From contig NC_013159.1 in assembly GCF_000023865.1 (NCBI RefSeq), positions 62,001-126,000 on the forward strand: DNA of 64,000 nt. The letters run 5' to 3'. This document shows, piece by piece, positions 16,253 to 25,055 of the stretch; the first letter of the stretch is position 1, and each line of letters begins with the position of its first letter. The translations under genes and the position numbers were made by a program. The notes below the pieces were generated by a model. That model worked only from the letters and a program-made list of their open reading frames with translations. It had not been told where the DNA came from and did no database searches. Source of the DNA: Saccharomonospora viridis DSM 43017 (GTDB lineage Bacteria > Actinomycetota > Actinomycetes > Mycobacteriales > Pseudonocardiaceae).

Positions 16253-18999
16253 CCGTTCGGTCCGTCCAGGTCGGTGTTCCGCTCACGTTCCAGCCGGTCG
16301 AGCCTGGCCGTCAGTTCCGTGAGCCGCCGGTTCCACTGCCTTTCCAGGATGTCAATCCGTCGTCGGTGTTGCTCCGAGTTCTGGTCGATTCGTCGGATCA
16401 GCGTCGACAGCGCGTCCAACGTGCCGTCGGTGATCCTGCCGAGGACCTTGCGCTGGTGGTCGTCGTAGTGGACGAGTGCGCGGTTGACGAGTTTGCGTAG
16501 CGTCGGCGCGAACGGCAGCCGGTGCGGCGCCTCCGGGTCGGGCGTCGAGTGCAGCGCGGCTCTGGCCTGGTCCAGTGGCACGAGTGCTTCGGGGACCTCG
16601 TGCGTGGGATCGCCGTCTCCGCTGCGGGCCCGCCAGGTGTCGTAGGCGGCGCGCAGCTGGGTACGTATCCACTCCGTCGCGGCGTCCATCGACCTGGTGC
16701 GCAGGATGTGTTCCCGGGCGGCCTTGCCCCTGCGGCGTGCCTCGGCCGGATCGTCCGCGACCGCGCGCATGGCGTTCGCCGCGGCGTCCAGGTCGGGGTC
16801 GGCCCACACGCCGTCCTCCTGGTACGGCGCCCACCCCGGGCCGACCTCGGCCCGTTCGTAAGGGATCGCCCAGCCGACGGCGGGGTCGAAGAATTCGGTG
16901 GTGCCCCCGTAGTCGGTGGCGATGACCGGCATGCCCCGCACCATGGCCTCGGCGACGGTCAACCCGAACCCTTCGCTGCGGTGCAGTGAGACGTAGGCGT
17001 CGCTGTCGGCGTAGAGGGCGTCGAGTTCGGCGACGCTGAGGTACCGGTCGAGCAGCTCGATGCGCTCGTCAGCACCGATGACGTGCCGCAGCCGCTCCTC
17101 GGCCTCGGGATGCAGGTGGCCGTTCGTGGCCTTGATCGTCAAGCGCACGTCGGTCCGGTCGCCGAACGCCCGTCGGAAGGCCTCGACGACCCCCCACGGG
17201 TTCTTCCGCTGCCCGGTGCTGTTGAAGTCGAACGCGAACAGGAACCGGACGGGGTCGCCCGGAGCGCGGGGTGGACGTGGTTTCTCGCCGGGGTCGAGCA
17301 CCGGGACGGGAATCACCTTCACCGGCACCGGGGAGTGCGGCGCGATCGCCCGCGCGCAGAACTCGCTGACCGTCCACACCTCGTCGACCAGGTCGAACCC
17401 CTTGTGCAGGTGTGGTGGGAAGTCCTCCAGCTCCCAGGCCCACAGGCCGATCCGGTAACGCCTGTACCCCACGTCGGGATGACTGTCGAGCAGCAGGCCG
17501 GTGTAGTCGGCGTTCACGGCGAGGATGCTCACCGGGAACTTCGGCCAGCCCGCCGTTTCCGGCGCGTCCAACGCGGTTCGGACGGTCCGTGCGACCGAGT
17601 GCTCCTCCACGACGGAGACGACCGGTACCCCCGATTCACGCACGGCGCGGTGGATGACCCGGCCCATCTCGCCCAGTCCCAGTTCGGCCGTGAGGTACCC
17701 CGCGACGTTGACGCCGAATTCGTCGATCGGCGGGGACGGGGTGGCCGGCTCGTGGGGCAGGGCCCACTCCGGCAGCAGTCCTTCGGCGACCCCGTGGACC
17801 CGACACCACTGGCGGAAGCCCGTGTTGTCCTCGCGGTACGGGTGTGGGAACACCGCTTGGAGGTCGACCCGACTCAACCACAACCGCATGACGAGCCGGT
17901 TGAGTCCGGCGGTCCTCTCCGGTGGTGACGACGGGGAGGTCAGCCACCGGCGGAACTGTGAACCGCCGTCGTCGCCGAACGGATGCGGCGGGACCTCCTC
18001 GGGGGTCCGTTCGATCGGGTCGTCGTCGAGTCCGGGGTCGGTGGCCTCGAGCCAGGCGGTGTGGAACGCCCGGCGCATGTGTTCGGTGAGTGGCGAACCG
18101 TCGGGCAGCCGGGCGAAGCCGTAGTCGTCGTCCTCGAGTGATCCCTCGGGCGGCTCCCGATAACCGGCCTGGCGGAGTCTGTCGCCGTATTCGTCGCACA
18201 GCTCGCGCAACGTGCGGTTCCGGGAGAGTCGGATCCGTGGTCGGCGGCAGTGCGTGGTGAGTTGCCACGGTTTGTCGGGCCGGTAGCCGGTGAAGTGGAG
18301 GAACCGCAGTGGAGTGCCCGCGACCTCGATCGTTCCGTCGGCTCGCCGATGGAGCGGGCGTTCGTGCAGGTTCCAGTAGCCCACCCCGAGCCCGGGGTCG
18401 CGGACCACCGTGTGCGGGAACAGGCCGAGGACCAGCTCCAAAGTCCGCTCGGCCGAACCAGAAGCGTCGCGTTTGGACCGATCGGCCCAGAAGTCGAGGA
18501 ACGGTCGGGCCGAGGCCCCGACGGCGAGGAAACCGCTGTTGAAGACCGGTGATTCGGTATCGGGCTCCTTACCGTCCCGGGGAAGCGGGGAAAGCAGCCG
18601 AGGGACGAGGACGACGCCGTGTTCCGCGCCGAGCCGCGTGATCTCCGGGAAGGGGGCACGCACCTCGGTCTCCGAAGCCAGGTACACGACGACGTCGTAC
18701 TCGTCCAGCAAGCTCCGCAGCAGCGAGGGGACGACCGCCTCGATGAGCTCGGGCGCGGGGAAACAGGTGGCCAGTCGGAGGAACTCATCCGGGTCCAGGT
18801 CGAGTTCCCGGTAGCCGATCACCCGATGGTCGGCCGGCCGTTCGGGGAACTCGGCTCGGTCCACGACGAGGACGACGAAGTCGTGGTCGGGATGATGGTC
18901 GAGATACGACCGGGCCAGTACCCGTGCCGCCGGCAACTGCCGTTCGGTGACGACCGTGCACGCGGATGCCTGCGGCGACCGGGTACGGGCGTCAGACAT
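16249..18999 (-). CDS. Large bifunctional glycosyltransferase (GT-A-like domain plus GT4 domain, coiled-coil tail)
   Basis: Protein of 916 residues. The first ~330 residues look like a GT-A-fold nucleotide-sugar transferase: CTVVTERQLPAARVLARSYL, FVVLVVDRAEF, VVYLASETEVRAPF, FNSGFLAVGA and RFLHFTGYRPDKPW. A middle segment of about 150 residues follows. A GT4 module starts at FGVNVAGYLTAELGLGEMGR and carries the EX7E pattern in SEGFGLTVAEAMVRGMPVIA. The C-terminal ~60 residues form a coiled coil. ATG 18999 overlaps the stop of the upstream membrane-protein gene by 8 bp; the longer open frame upstream reads as low-complexity shadow. It heads the glycan operon. Confidence 0.83.
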   Translation of the reverse strand: MSDARTRSPQASACTVVTERQLPAARVLARSYLDHHPDHDFVVLVVDRAEFPERPADHRVIGYRELDLDPDEFLRLATCFPAPELIEAVVPSLLRSLLDEYDVVVYLASETEVRAPFPEITRLGAEHGVVLVPRLLSPLPRDGKEPDTESPVFNSGFLAVGASARPFLDFWADRSKRDASGSAERTLELVLGLFPHTVVRDPGLGVGYWNLHERPLHRRADGTIEVAGTPLRFLHFTGYRPDKPWQLTTHCRRPRIRLSRNRTLRELCDEYGDRLRQAGYREPPEGSLEDDDYGFARLPDGSPLTEHMRRAFHTAWLEATDPGLDDDPIERTPEEVPPHPFGDDGGSQFRRWLTSPSSPPERTAGLNRLVMRLWLSRVDLQAVFPHPYREDNTGFRQWCRVHGVAEGLLPEWALPHEPATPSPPIDEFGVNVAGYLTAELGLGEMGRVIHRAVRESGVPVVSVVEEHSVARTVRTALDAPETAGWPKFPVSILAVNADYTGLLLDSHPDVGYRRYRIGLWAWELEDFPPHLHKGFDLVDEVWTVSEFCARAIAPHSPVPVKVIPVPVLDPGEKPRPPRAPGDPVRFLFAFDFNSTGQRKNPWGVVEAFRRAFGDRTDVRLTIKATNGHLHPEAEERLRHVIGADERIELLDRYLSVAELDALYADSDAYVSLHRSEGFGLTVAEAMVRGMPVIATDYGGTTEFFDPAVGWAIPYERAEVGPGWAPYQEDGVWADPDLDAAANAMRAVADDPAEARRRGKAAREHILRTRSMDAATEWIRTQLRAAYDTWRARSGDGDPTHEVPEALVPLDQARAALHSTPDPEAPHRLPFAPTLRKLVNRALVHYDDHQRKVLGRITDGTLDALSTLIRRIDQNSEQHRRRIDILERQWNRRLTELTARLDRLERERNTDLDGPNG

Positions 19000-20251
19000 C
19001 GGCCGGCAGCGCCTGCAGCTGTGTCGCGATGATCTCCTCGAAGGGATCGCCGACCCCGGAGAGTTCCGGCGCGGTGACCTGGATGCGCACGACCGTGTTG
19101 CCGTGTGCGTAGTGCGCGCGTGCGGCGGCCGGGAACTTGTCGTTCTTGTCGACCTGGGTGGCCTCCACGCCCTGCGGGGTCTCGCCTTCGTACGGGTCCA
19201 TGCCGTTCTTCTTCTGCAGCGCCACGAGGTCGTCGACCGCGGTCGACGCGGCACTCGCGGACGCGGTCTGCACCGTCAGGACGACCACTTTGACGTCGGA
19301 GGACAGTTCGGAGACGACCATCCTGGCCTCCCCAGCCCCCGCGTCCTCGTAGATCTTGTTCTCGTCCTCGGTCAGCACCTGGTGGGCCACCACGTCCTCG
19401 AACGAGGTGATGTCCGTCCGCTCACTCGTCGCGCCGGGCAGTTGCGCGATCTCCAGGTCGTCCTTCGGCGGTGCGGACGACGTGGGCGCGGGGTTCGTGG
19501 CCGTTTGCGTCGGCTTGTCGTCCGCGACGTTGTCGTCGTCGGAACCGCCGGAGAAGAGGAACCACGCGCCGACGCCGAGTCCCGCGAGCAGGACCACGGC
19601 CGCGATGATGCCGGCTATCTTCTTGCCCTTACCGGACGACGTCTCGAACGACTCCGGGCCCTGGCCCGTCTCCTCCGTCTGGGTGGGTGGGGTCAGCGGC
19701 GGGAATTCCGAACCACCCCACGGCGGGCTCTGGTCCGCCTGGGGGGCGTTCCACGGCTGTGCCGGCTGTTGGAACCCCGCGGCCGGTGACGCGGGGCCGG
19801 GCTGTTGGAACCCTGCCGCAGGCGAGGCGGGGCCGGGTTGCTGGAACCCTGCCGCAGGCGAGACGGGACCGGGCTGCTGCGGGTACTGCGGGGGCTGCTG
19901 TTGCGGTTGGCCCTGCCACGGGGACACGACCTGCGTGCGCTCGGCGTTGGCGAGCTGGTTGCCCTCCGCATGCTGCTGGGGGTTCCCCTGGGGGAGGCTG
20001 GCCGGCGAGATGATCTGGGTCGAATTGGCGCTGCTGTCCGCGGACTGGTCCGGTTGCGCTGGGGGCTGCTGTGGCTGCGCCTGTTGCGGCTGCGCCTGCT
20101 GCGGCTGGGCCTGCTGTCCTTCGGCGGGATTCTCGCCGCTGGTCACCGCGGATGACAGCACCTGGTCTCGGCGAACCCGGTAGTCGTCTGCGGAGAGGCG
20201 ACCTGACGCAAGCTCCTCGTCCAGCTTGCGCAACTCTTCCTGCCAGGACAC
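18992..20251 (-). CDS. Membrane protein with N-terminal SHOCT-like helical motif and Gln/Pro repeats (paralog 1)
   Basis: Protein of 419 residues with unknown function. The N-terminus VSWQEELRKLDEELASGRLSADDYRVRRDQVL resembles short two-helix modules of the SHOCT type. Then come AQPQQ repeats, three copies of an AAGFQQPGPASP-like 12-residue repeat, a membrane helix at about 208-231 and an outside domain of roughly 180 residues containing LEIAQLPG and GNTVVRIQVTAPELSG. GTG 20251 is chosen because the paralog starts at the same MSWQEEL position and GGGGG lies 7 nt upstream. It overlaps the glycosyltransferase gene by 8 bp and may be co-transcribed with the glycan operon. Confidence 0.75.
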   Translation of the reverse strand: MSWQEELRKLDEELASGRLSADDYRVRRDQVLSSAVTSGENPAEGQQAQPQQAQPQQAQPQQPPAQPDQSADSSANSTQIISPASLPQGNPQQHAEGNQLANAERTQVVSPWQGQPQQQPPQYPQQPGPVSPAAGFQQPGPASPAAGFQQPGPASPAAGFQQPAQPWNAPQADQSPPWGGSEFPPLTPPTQTEETGQGPESFETSSGKGKKIAGIIAAVVLLAGLGVGAWFLFSGGSDDDNVADDKPTQTATNPAPTSSAPPKDDLEIAQLPGATSERTDITSFEDVVAHQVLTEDENKIYEDAGAGEARMVVSELSSDVKVVVLTVQTASASAASTAVDDLVALQKKNGMDPYEGETPQGVEATQVDKNDKFPAAARAHYAHGNTVVRIQVTAPELSGVGDPFEEIIATQLQALPADV

Positions 20252-20408
20252 CGTGAGGCCCCCTATCTCGAACCCGGACAGCGACACGTGACCGGTCAGT
20301 ACCACTGATTCTCGAACCCGGGACTATTCTGCACGTCCCAAACCGGGCATGTCGGCGAGGGTGGAATCGTGATCTGACCGCGATCTTTCGGGAAAAGAAT
20401 GCGCAAGG

Positions 20409-21671
20409 TCAGTGCGCGGGTAGGACTTCCTGTAGCGGTTCCACTATGCGTTGTAACTTTTCCGAGAGTGTGCCGGGCTCGCCGTTGGACGGCTCCGTGA
20501 CCACCAACGCCACCGCGTACTCGTTCGAGGCGTACCAGGCACCGTGCACCCACTTCTGTTCGAAAAAGCCGCTCGCTATGCGGGGTGGGCCCTCGCTCTC
20601 GGTGGATTTCTCGGGCAGCGTGACCTGGTACAGGTGCTCTGCCACGTGCTGCGCCTGTGCCGGTTCACCGGTGCGCAACACCAGGAGCAGATAACCGGTC
20701 GAACCGTCCAGTGAACCGCGGACGATCACCTCGGTGACGCCGTGTTCGGTGAAGAAGTTGGCCGTCTGCTCGGGATAGAGCCCGAGTTCCGCGCCACGGT
20801 CGACCGACATCGTGGAGTTGTTCGGACTCTGCTCACCGGGCAAGGTGGGCAGCTTGTCCGCCAGCGCGACCTCCGAGTCCGTGGGTGTGACCTCCCCGGA
20901 CGGCGTGGTGGACACGGGGGCCGGGTCCGAGGAGTCCTGGCCCAGCCACCACGCGCCACCGATCACGGCACCGAGCGCCACGAGCACCGCGCCGGAGATG
21001 GCGACCCAGGTCAGTGCCGGACGCCGGGGGCCCTCCTCCCCCGTGTCGGAGCGGTTCTCCTCGGACGACGGGGGTGGAAGGTCCGGATAGCGGATCAGCT
21101 CCGTGGGGCGCTCGTCGGCCGGGCTGGGAGCGGTGGTGGGTTTGGCGCCGGAAAGCAGTGCCGCCGCGTTCGGGGCGGTGGCCCGCAGGGCGTCCAGGTC
21201 CTCCAAGGGATTGGTCGGCTTCCTCGACCCGGACGGTGTGAAGAAGTCGGACGGCGTGGGGGGTGTTGTCCCGGCGGGGTCGGAGGTCGTCCGCGCGGGG
21301 TTGGTGCTCCGCCAGCCGGAGTCGTCGCCGTGCGGTTCGGACGTCGTCCCACCCGGTGTGTCCTGCGGCTTTTCCGAATCCTTCGAGGCCGCGGAGGGCT
21401 CGGATGGGTCGTTCGAAGCGGAGGACTCGGGCTTGTCCGGTGTCGACGACGAGGACGTCGACGTCGACGACGTCGACGAGGATGCCGACGAGGATGCCGA
21501 CGAGGACGAGGAAGGCGTCGTCGACGAGGCCGCCGCGGGAGCAGGCGACACGAGCGGAGCGCCCGATACTTCGGCGAGGATGTCCTCGCGTCGACGCCGG
21601 TGCTCGCTGCTGCTGATGGTGCCCGCTGCGAGCTCAGTATCGAGACGACGCAACTCTTCTTGCCAAGACAT
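20409..21671 (-). CDS. Membrane protein with N-terminal SHOCT-like helical motif and Ser/Thr-rich linker (paralog 2)
   Basis: Protein of 420 residues paralogous to the neighbouring gene in plan. It opens MSWQEELRRLDTELAAGTISSSEHRRRREDIL, then has a very Ser/Thr-rich linker at about 45-85, a Pro-rich region, a membrane helix at about 217-242 and an outside domain of some 180 residues with LADKLPTLPGEQ and GYLLLVLRTGEPAQAQHV. The cytoplasmic head, linker, helix and outside domain suggest an envelope sensor or assembly factor, which is inference. ATG 21671 has GGGGAG upstream. The Ser tract is encoded by an unusual GAC/GTC-rich DNA repeat. Confidence 0.72.
   Translation of the reverse strand: MSWQEELRRLDTELAAGTISSSEHRRRREDILAEVSGAPLVSPAPAAASSTTPSSSSSASSSASSSTSSTSTSSSSTPDKPESSASNDPSEPSAASKDSEKPQDTPGGTTSEPHGDDSGWRSTNPARTTSDPAGTTPPTPSDFFTPSGSRKPTNPLEDLDALRATAPNAAALLSGAKPTTAPSPADERPTELIRYPDLPPPSSEENRSDTGEEGPRRPALTWVAISGAVLVALGAVIGGAWWLGQDSSDPAPVSTTPSGEVTPTDSEVALADKLPTLPGEQSPNNSTMSVDRGAELGLYPEQTANFFTEHGVTEVIVRGSLDGSTGYLLLVLRTGEPAQAQHVAEHLYQVTLPEKSTESEGPPRIASGFFEQKWVHGAWYASNEYAVALVVTEPSNGEPGTLSEKLQRIVEPLQEVLPAH
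21443..21530. repeat. GAC/GTC/GAG trinucleotide-like tract within a coding region
   Basis: About 88 bp made almost only of GAC, GTC and GAG triplets with repeated GAGGATGCCGAC units. On the coding (minus) strand it gives runs of Ser with Thr in the linker of paralog 2. Such tracts slip easily, and all in-frame changes would only alter linker length. Confidence 0.7.
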
Positions 21672-21742
21672 CGCCAACTCCCCTGAGCGGTGTATAGCGC
21701 GTACACCCTAGTTCGCCACGCTTTAGCGTGACATTCCGGCGG

Positions 21743-21748
21743 TAGAAT
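21743..21748 (+). promoter_or_regulatory. Candidate -10 element TAGAAT, leaderless msrA
   Basis: TAGAAT is 7 nt before ATG 21756. No Shine-Dalgarno sequence is visible between them. A weak TTTAGC at 21722-21727 could be the -35 region. Confidence 0.5.
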
Positions 21749-21755
21749 CGAGTAC

Positions 21756-22421
21756 ATGGTGCTGTTCGGCCGAAGCAAGACGCAGCTGGTATCCGCCGAC
21801 GAGGCCCTGCCCGGGCGGGCCGAAGCGCTTGCGACACCTGACCTGCACGCCGTGTTCCCCGACCGGCGGATCAAACCCCCGTTCCCCGAGGGGATGCGCA
21901 CGGCGGTGTTCGGCCTCGGTTGTTTCTGGGGTGCGGAACGTTTGTTCTGGCAGACGCCGGGTGTGTACTCCACGGCCGTCGGTTACTCGGGTGGGTACAC
22001 CCCCAACCCCACGTACGAGGAGGTCTGCACGAGCCTCACCGGCCACGCCGAGGTGGTGCTCGTCGTGTTCGACCCGCAGCAGGTCTCGTACGAGTCGCTG
22101 CTGAAGGTGTTCTGGGAGGGCCACGACCCGACGCAGGGCATGCGTCAGGGCAACGACATCGGCACCCAGTACCGGTCGGCGATCTACTACGCCAACGACG
22201 AGCAGCTGAAGGCGGCCGAGTCCTCGCGGGAGGCGTTCCAGAAGGCCCTGTCCGCCGCGGGCTACGGTGAGATCACCACGGAGATCGCGCCGCTACGGGA
22301 GTTCTACTACGCCGAGGACTACCACCAGCAGTACCTGTACAAGGTCCCCCACGGTTACTGCGGTATCGGCGGTACGGGTGTGTCCTGCCCGGTGGGTACC
22401 GGAGTCAGCGGTTCTGAGTGA
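21756..22421 (+). CDS. msrA: Peptide-methionine (S)-S-oxide reductase
   Basis: Cytoplasmic repair enzyme that reduces the S form of methionine sulfoxide with electrons from thioredoxin. The GCFW motif with catalytic Cys56 is at 55-58, and [23 protein letters not shown] and EDYHQQYL are family hallmarks. Two C-terminal cysteines, Cys202 and Cys211, fit the resolving and recycling residues of MsrA with a C-terminal tail. The 221-residue length is in the normal range for actinobacterial forms. It is monocistronic, diverges from the paralog 2 gene, and has no msrB beside it. Confidence 0.95.
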   Translation: MVLFGRSKTQLVSADEALPGRAEALATPDLHAVFPDRRIKPPFPEGMRTAVFGLGCFWGAERLFWQTPGVYSTAVGYSGGYTPNPTYEEVCTSLTGHAEVVLVVFDPQQVSYESLLKVFWEGHDPTQGMRQGNDIGTQYRSAIYYANDEQLKAAESSREAFQKALSAAGYGEITTEIAPLREFYYAEDYHQQYLYKVPHGYCGIGGTGVSCPVGTGVSGSE

Positions 22422-22759
22422 CCACACCACACCGTCGGTCGCCCGTCGGCGGTGGTGTGTCGAACGCGGCACGGCGCGAACGGCCACAAGCGATCGGCCG
22501 GTACTGACGTCTTCGTCGCCGTTTCGTCCGTTCGGTCTCGTTTACCTCGTTTGATCCCGCTCATCGACGTCGTGCTCGTGTGCTTGCGGGCAATGGGCGA
22601 CTGACGTCGCCGGGGAGCGTGAGCCGAACCCGGCGTGCTCGGAAGCTGGCCGAAGTCCTCGGACGCCCGAAGACGAAAGACGATGAAAGACGACGAAAGA
22701 CACAGCCCTCACGAACGACAAAGGCGGTGGCCGACGGCCACCGCCTTTGTCGCAGGAGA
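22422..22759. other. Intergenic region between msrA and tRNA-Gly
   Basis: This 338-bp stretch has no convincing coding sequence. It holds short tandem GACGAAAGAC-like decamers at about 22671-22701 and the long hairpin at 22716-22752 that ends the tRNA transcript. Confidence 0.6.
22716..22752. terminator. Perfect 17-bp hairpin downstream of tRNA-Gly
   Basis: CGACAAAGGCGGTGGCC at 22716-22732 pairs completely with 22736-22752 across a GAC loop. It starts 7 bp past the 3' end of the leftward tRNA gene. There is no T tract beyond the stem, as in many actinobacterial stem-only terminators. Confidence 0.85.
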
Positions 22760-22831
22760 GCGGACGACGGGATTCGAACCCGCGACCCTCACCTTGGCAA
22801 GGTGATGCGCTACCAACTGCGCTACGTCCGC
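22760..22831 (-). tRNA. tRNA-Gly (anticodon GCC)
   Basis: A 72-nt leftward cloverleaf. Acceptor arms GCGGACG and CGTCCGC pair completely. The D arm is GCGCAGTTGGTAGCGC, and the anticodon stem is TCACC/GGTGA around the loop TTGCCAA, giving anticodon GCC for GGC/GGU codons. The T arm has GGTTCGAATCC. No CCA is encoded (TCT follows). It is a single tRNA gene with its own hairpin terminator and no integrase gene beside it. Confidence 0.95.
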
Positions 22832-23003
22832 GTGCACCGGCTTCCAACCCGTGCGCAGAACACTTTACACCTTCCCGTTTCGCCACTTCGCAGAGGGTCC
22901 TCCGGTGTTCCGTCCCGTGAAGGCGTGCAGGTACACGAGTGACTCCGTATGGTGTTCAAAGTTCAACCGAAAGGGCGACGGCCCGGAGGGGGTGCCTGGC
23001 TGA

Positions 23004-24416
23004 ATGTTGACCGACTCGGACTCCACATCCGATCAGCCGGGTCTGATCGAGCGCATCCGCCTGGGGGACGACGCCGCGTTCAGTGAGCTCTTCCGGGATC
23101 ACGAAACGGCCGTGCGCAGGTTGGCCCGTGGACTCGTGGCCGACGCCTCCGAGGCCGAGGACGTCACGGCTGAGACGTTCTTCCGCGTGTTCCAGGCCAT
23201 CCGCAGGGGCAACGGACCCAAGGAGAACATCCGTGCCTATCTGTTGACCGTGGCGAGACGAGTCACGTGGGAGTGGCAGGCCGCCCGCCGGGACGTGCCC
23301 GTCACCGACGAGGAACTCATCGCCAGACTCGGCGCGAACACCGATTGGCTCGATTGGCAGAGCCGTACCGCGGAGGCCGCGCTCATCGTGCGTGCGTTCG
23401 CCAGCCTCCCCGAACGCTGGCGCACGGTCCTGTGGCGTACCGAGGTCGAAGGGGAACAGCCTGCCGTGGCCGCGCCCCATTTCGGGTTGAGCGCCAACGC
23501 CACGGCCGCTCTCGCGCGGCGGGCCCGGATCGGTTTGCGTGCCGCGTACCTGCAGGCGCACTTGGCCGTGGACCGCAGTCGGGGTAGTTGCCGGGGTGTG
23601 GTGCGCAAGCTCGGCAGTTACGCCGCGGGGGGAGTCACGAATTCGGAGGCGCACCGGATCAGTGGCCATCTGAGCGGCTGTTCGTCGTGCCGATCGGTGT
23701 ACGACGAGCTGCGACGGGTGTGCTCGAGCCTGCGGACGCACGCGAGCGTCATCGTGGTCCTCGTTCCACTGTCGGGTCTGGCGTTGACCGCGTCCAGCGC
23801 GGGACTGGGGGCCGCCGTGGCGGCGAGCGCGGGTGGTTCGGCCACCGCGGGGGGCGTCGCGGCGGGCGGGGGCGCGGGCGCGGTGGGCGCTGTGGCTCTC
23901 GGCGGTGGCGGCAAGGTCGGGTTGTCGTTCGTGTCCGCGGCCGCGGTCGCGGGCCTGGTGGGTACGCCGGTGCTCGACGCGGTCGAATCCGGGCGTGTGG
24001 ACCCCCCGTTGGACGTGGACACGTTCGTCGAGTCGTCGAGTGGCACGGACAACGACGACGGACCGTCCTCCGGTACGGGCTCCGATGTGGTCCGGACCTG
24101 GGAGCTTCGGAGGAGCGCGGCCGTGGAGGAACTGGCCGTGTCGGAATCGGATCCGCTCGAATCGACCAGCGTTCCGTTGGAGGTCGCGGAGTACACGTTG
24201 CCCGCCGAGAGCGTCGGGGTCGAATCCCCCGTCGTCGCCATCCCGCCGTCGTCCGTGGTCGCGGACACGGGTCGGAGTGAACCGTCCGATCCCGTCCCGC
24301 CGGAGTCGCCGCGATCTTCCGAACCGGGTGAGGCGCGAGACGACCGATGCGACACGCGATGCGCCGAGCCGGGCGTCGAGCCGGACGCCGGTGGTCCGAC
24401 GAATGTGGACGCGTGA
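23004..24416 (+). CDS. ECF sigma factor fused to zinc-finger anti-sigma-like and hydrophobic/extracytoplasmic regions
   Basis: Protein of 470 residues combining several modules. Sigma region 2 spans about 14-90 (FSELFRDHETAVRRLARGL, AEDVTAETFFRVFQAI). Region 4 spans about 124-185 (FASLPERWRTVLWR, then a helix-turn-helix). Next comes a zinc-binding anti-sigma-type motif with His217, His222, Cys226 and Cys229 (HLSGCSSC). From about 248 there is a hydrophobic Ala/Gly-rich region that may cross the membrane, then a long acidic Ser/Pro-rich tail. Such fusions are known in some actinobacterial ECF groups. The protein may hold its own sigma domains at the membrane. GGAGG lies about 13 nt before ATG 23004. 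Confidence 0.8.
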   Translation: MLTDSDSTSDQPGLIERIRLGDDAAFSELFRDHETAVRRLARGLVADASEAEDVTAETFFRVFQAIRRGNGPKENIRAYLLTVARRVTWEWQAARRDVPVTDEELIARLGANTDWLDWQSRTAEAALIVRAFASLPERWRTVLWRTEVEGEQPAVAAPHFGLSANATAALARRARIGLRAAYLQAHLAVDRSRGSCRGVVRKLGSYAAGGVTNSEAHRISGHLSGCSSCRSVYDELRRVCSSLRTHASVIVVLVPLSGLALTASSAGLGAAVAASAGGSATAGGVAAGGGAGAVGAVALGGGGKVGLSFVSAAAVAGLVGTPVLDAVESGRVDPPLDVDTFVESSSGTDNDDGPSSGTGSDVVRTWELRRSAAVEELAVSESDPLESTSVPLEVAEYTLPAESVGVESPVVAIPPSSVVADTGRSEPSDPVPPESPRSSEPGEARDDRCDTRCAEPGVEPDAGGPTNVDA

Positions 24417-24614
24417 CGGCGGTGCTGGGAAGGTGCTGAAGCCGGTGACAACGCGGGGAACACCGTCTTCGCGGCTCATGGGGGATTCGTCGGGCTCCGC
24501 GAGCGAAGGTGTCCGGCCGGGACTCCGAAGTGACACGCGGACTTCACGCGGACATGACGATCACGGTAACGTTGCGGTGACGAGCTGTGCAGGACGGGCT
24601 AGCGGAGGAAGCGG

Positions 24615-25055
24615 ATGAACCGGTTCGCCCAGGGCTCCGACGGCCGGGACTGGGTTATCCGTGCCCATATGGAATGGCGGCGGCCCGCTACGGCCGAGGA
24701 CTTCGAACACGACGTGGCGGCCAATCGTGCTCCCGGTATCGCGATGATGTGCGTGGCGATCGGGTTGGCCCTCGTGCTTCTCGTGTGGATGCCCGAGGAC
24801 GTCGTGATACCGACCTGGGTTCCGCTGGCGCTGTTGCTCGTGGCGTTGTTCTTCCCGCTGCGCTGGGTGCTGCGTAGGCCGTGGACGGTCGTGGCCGAGA
24901 CCGAGGGCGACGAGAGCGGTGAGCGTCCTTCGGAGCGATGGGTCGGCACGGTCGTCGGCATGTTCAATGTGCGCGGTGAGGTTCAGCGCATCGCCAAGTC
25001 GATCCAGAAACACGATTTGCCTGATTTCGACGGGCCGCTGCGCCCGGTCGAATAG
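24615..25055 (+). CDS. Hypothetical protein with two membrane helices
   Basis: Protein of 146 residues, family not recognised with confidence. Hydrophobic helices lie at about 40-59 and 66-86, separated by a short MPEDVVIPTW loop, so both ends face the cytoplasm. The N-terminal part contains WVIRAHMEWRRPATAEDFEHD. The C-terminal tail has WVGTVVGMFNVRGEVQRIAKSI and ends acidic. GGAGG lies 7 nt before ATG 24615, a strong ribosome site. It lies alone downstream of the sigma-factor fusion and upstream of the LytS-type kinase. Confidence 0.7.
   Translation: MNRFAQGSDGRDWVIRAHMEWRRPATAEDFEHDVAANRAPGIAMMCVAIGLALVLLVWMPEDVVIPTWVPLALLLVALFFPLRWVLRRPWTVVAETEGDESGERPSERWVGTVVGMFNVRGEVQRIAKSIQKHDLPDFDGPLRPVE

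Noticed and set aside
22760-22831. tRNA-Gly as an integration site of a mobile element
   Set aside because: No integrase, direct repeat of the tRNA 3' end or foreign genes are seen on either side.
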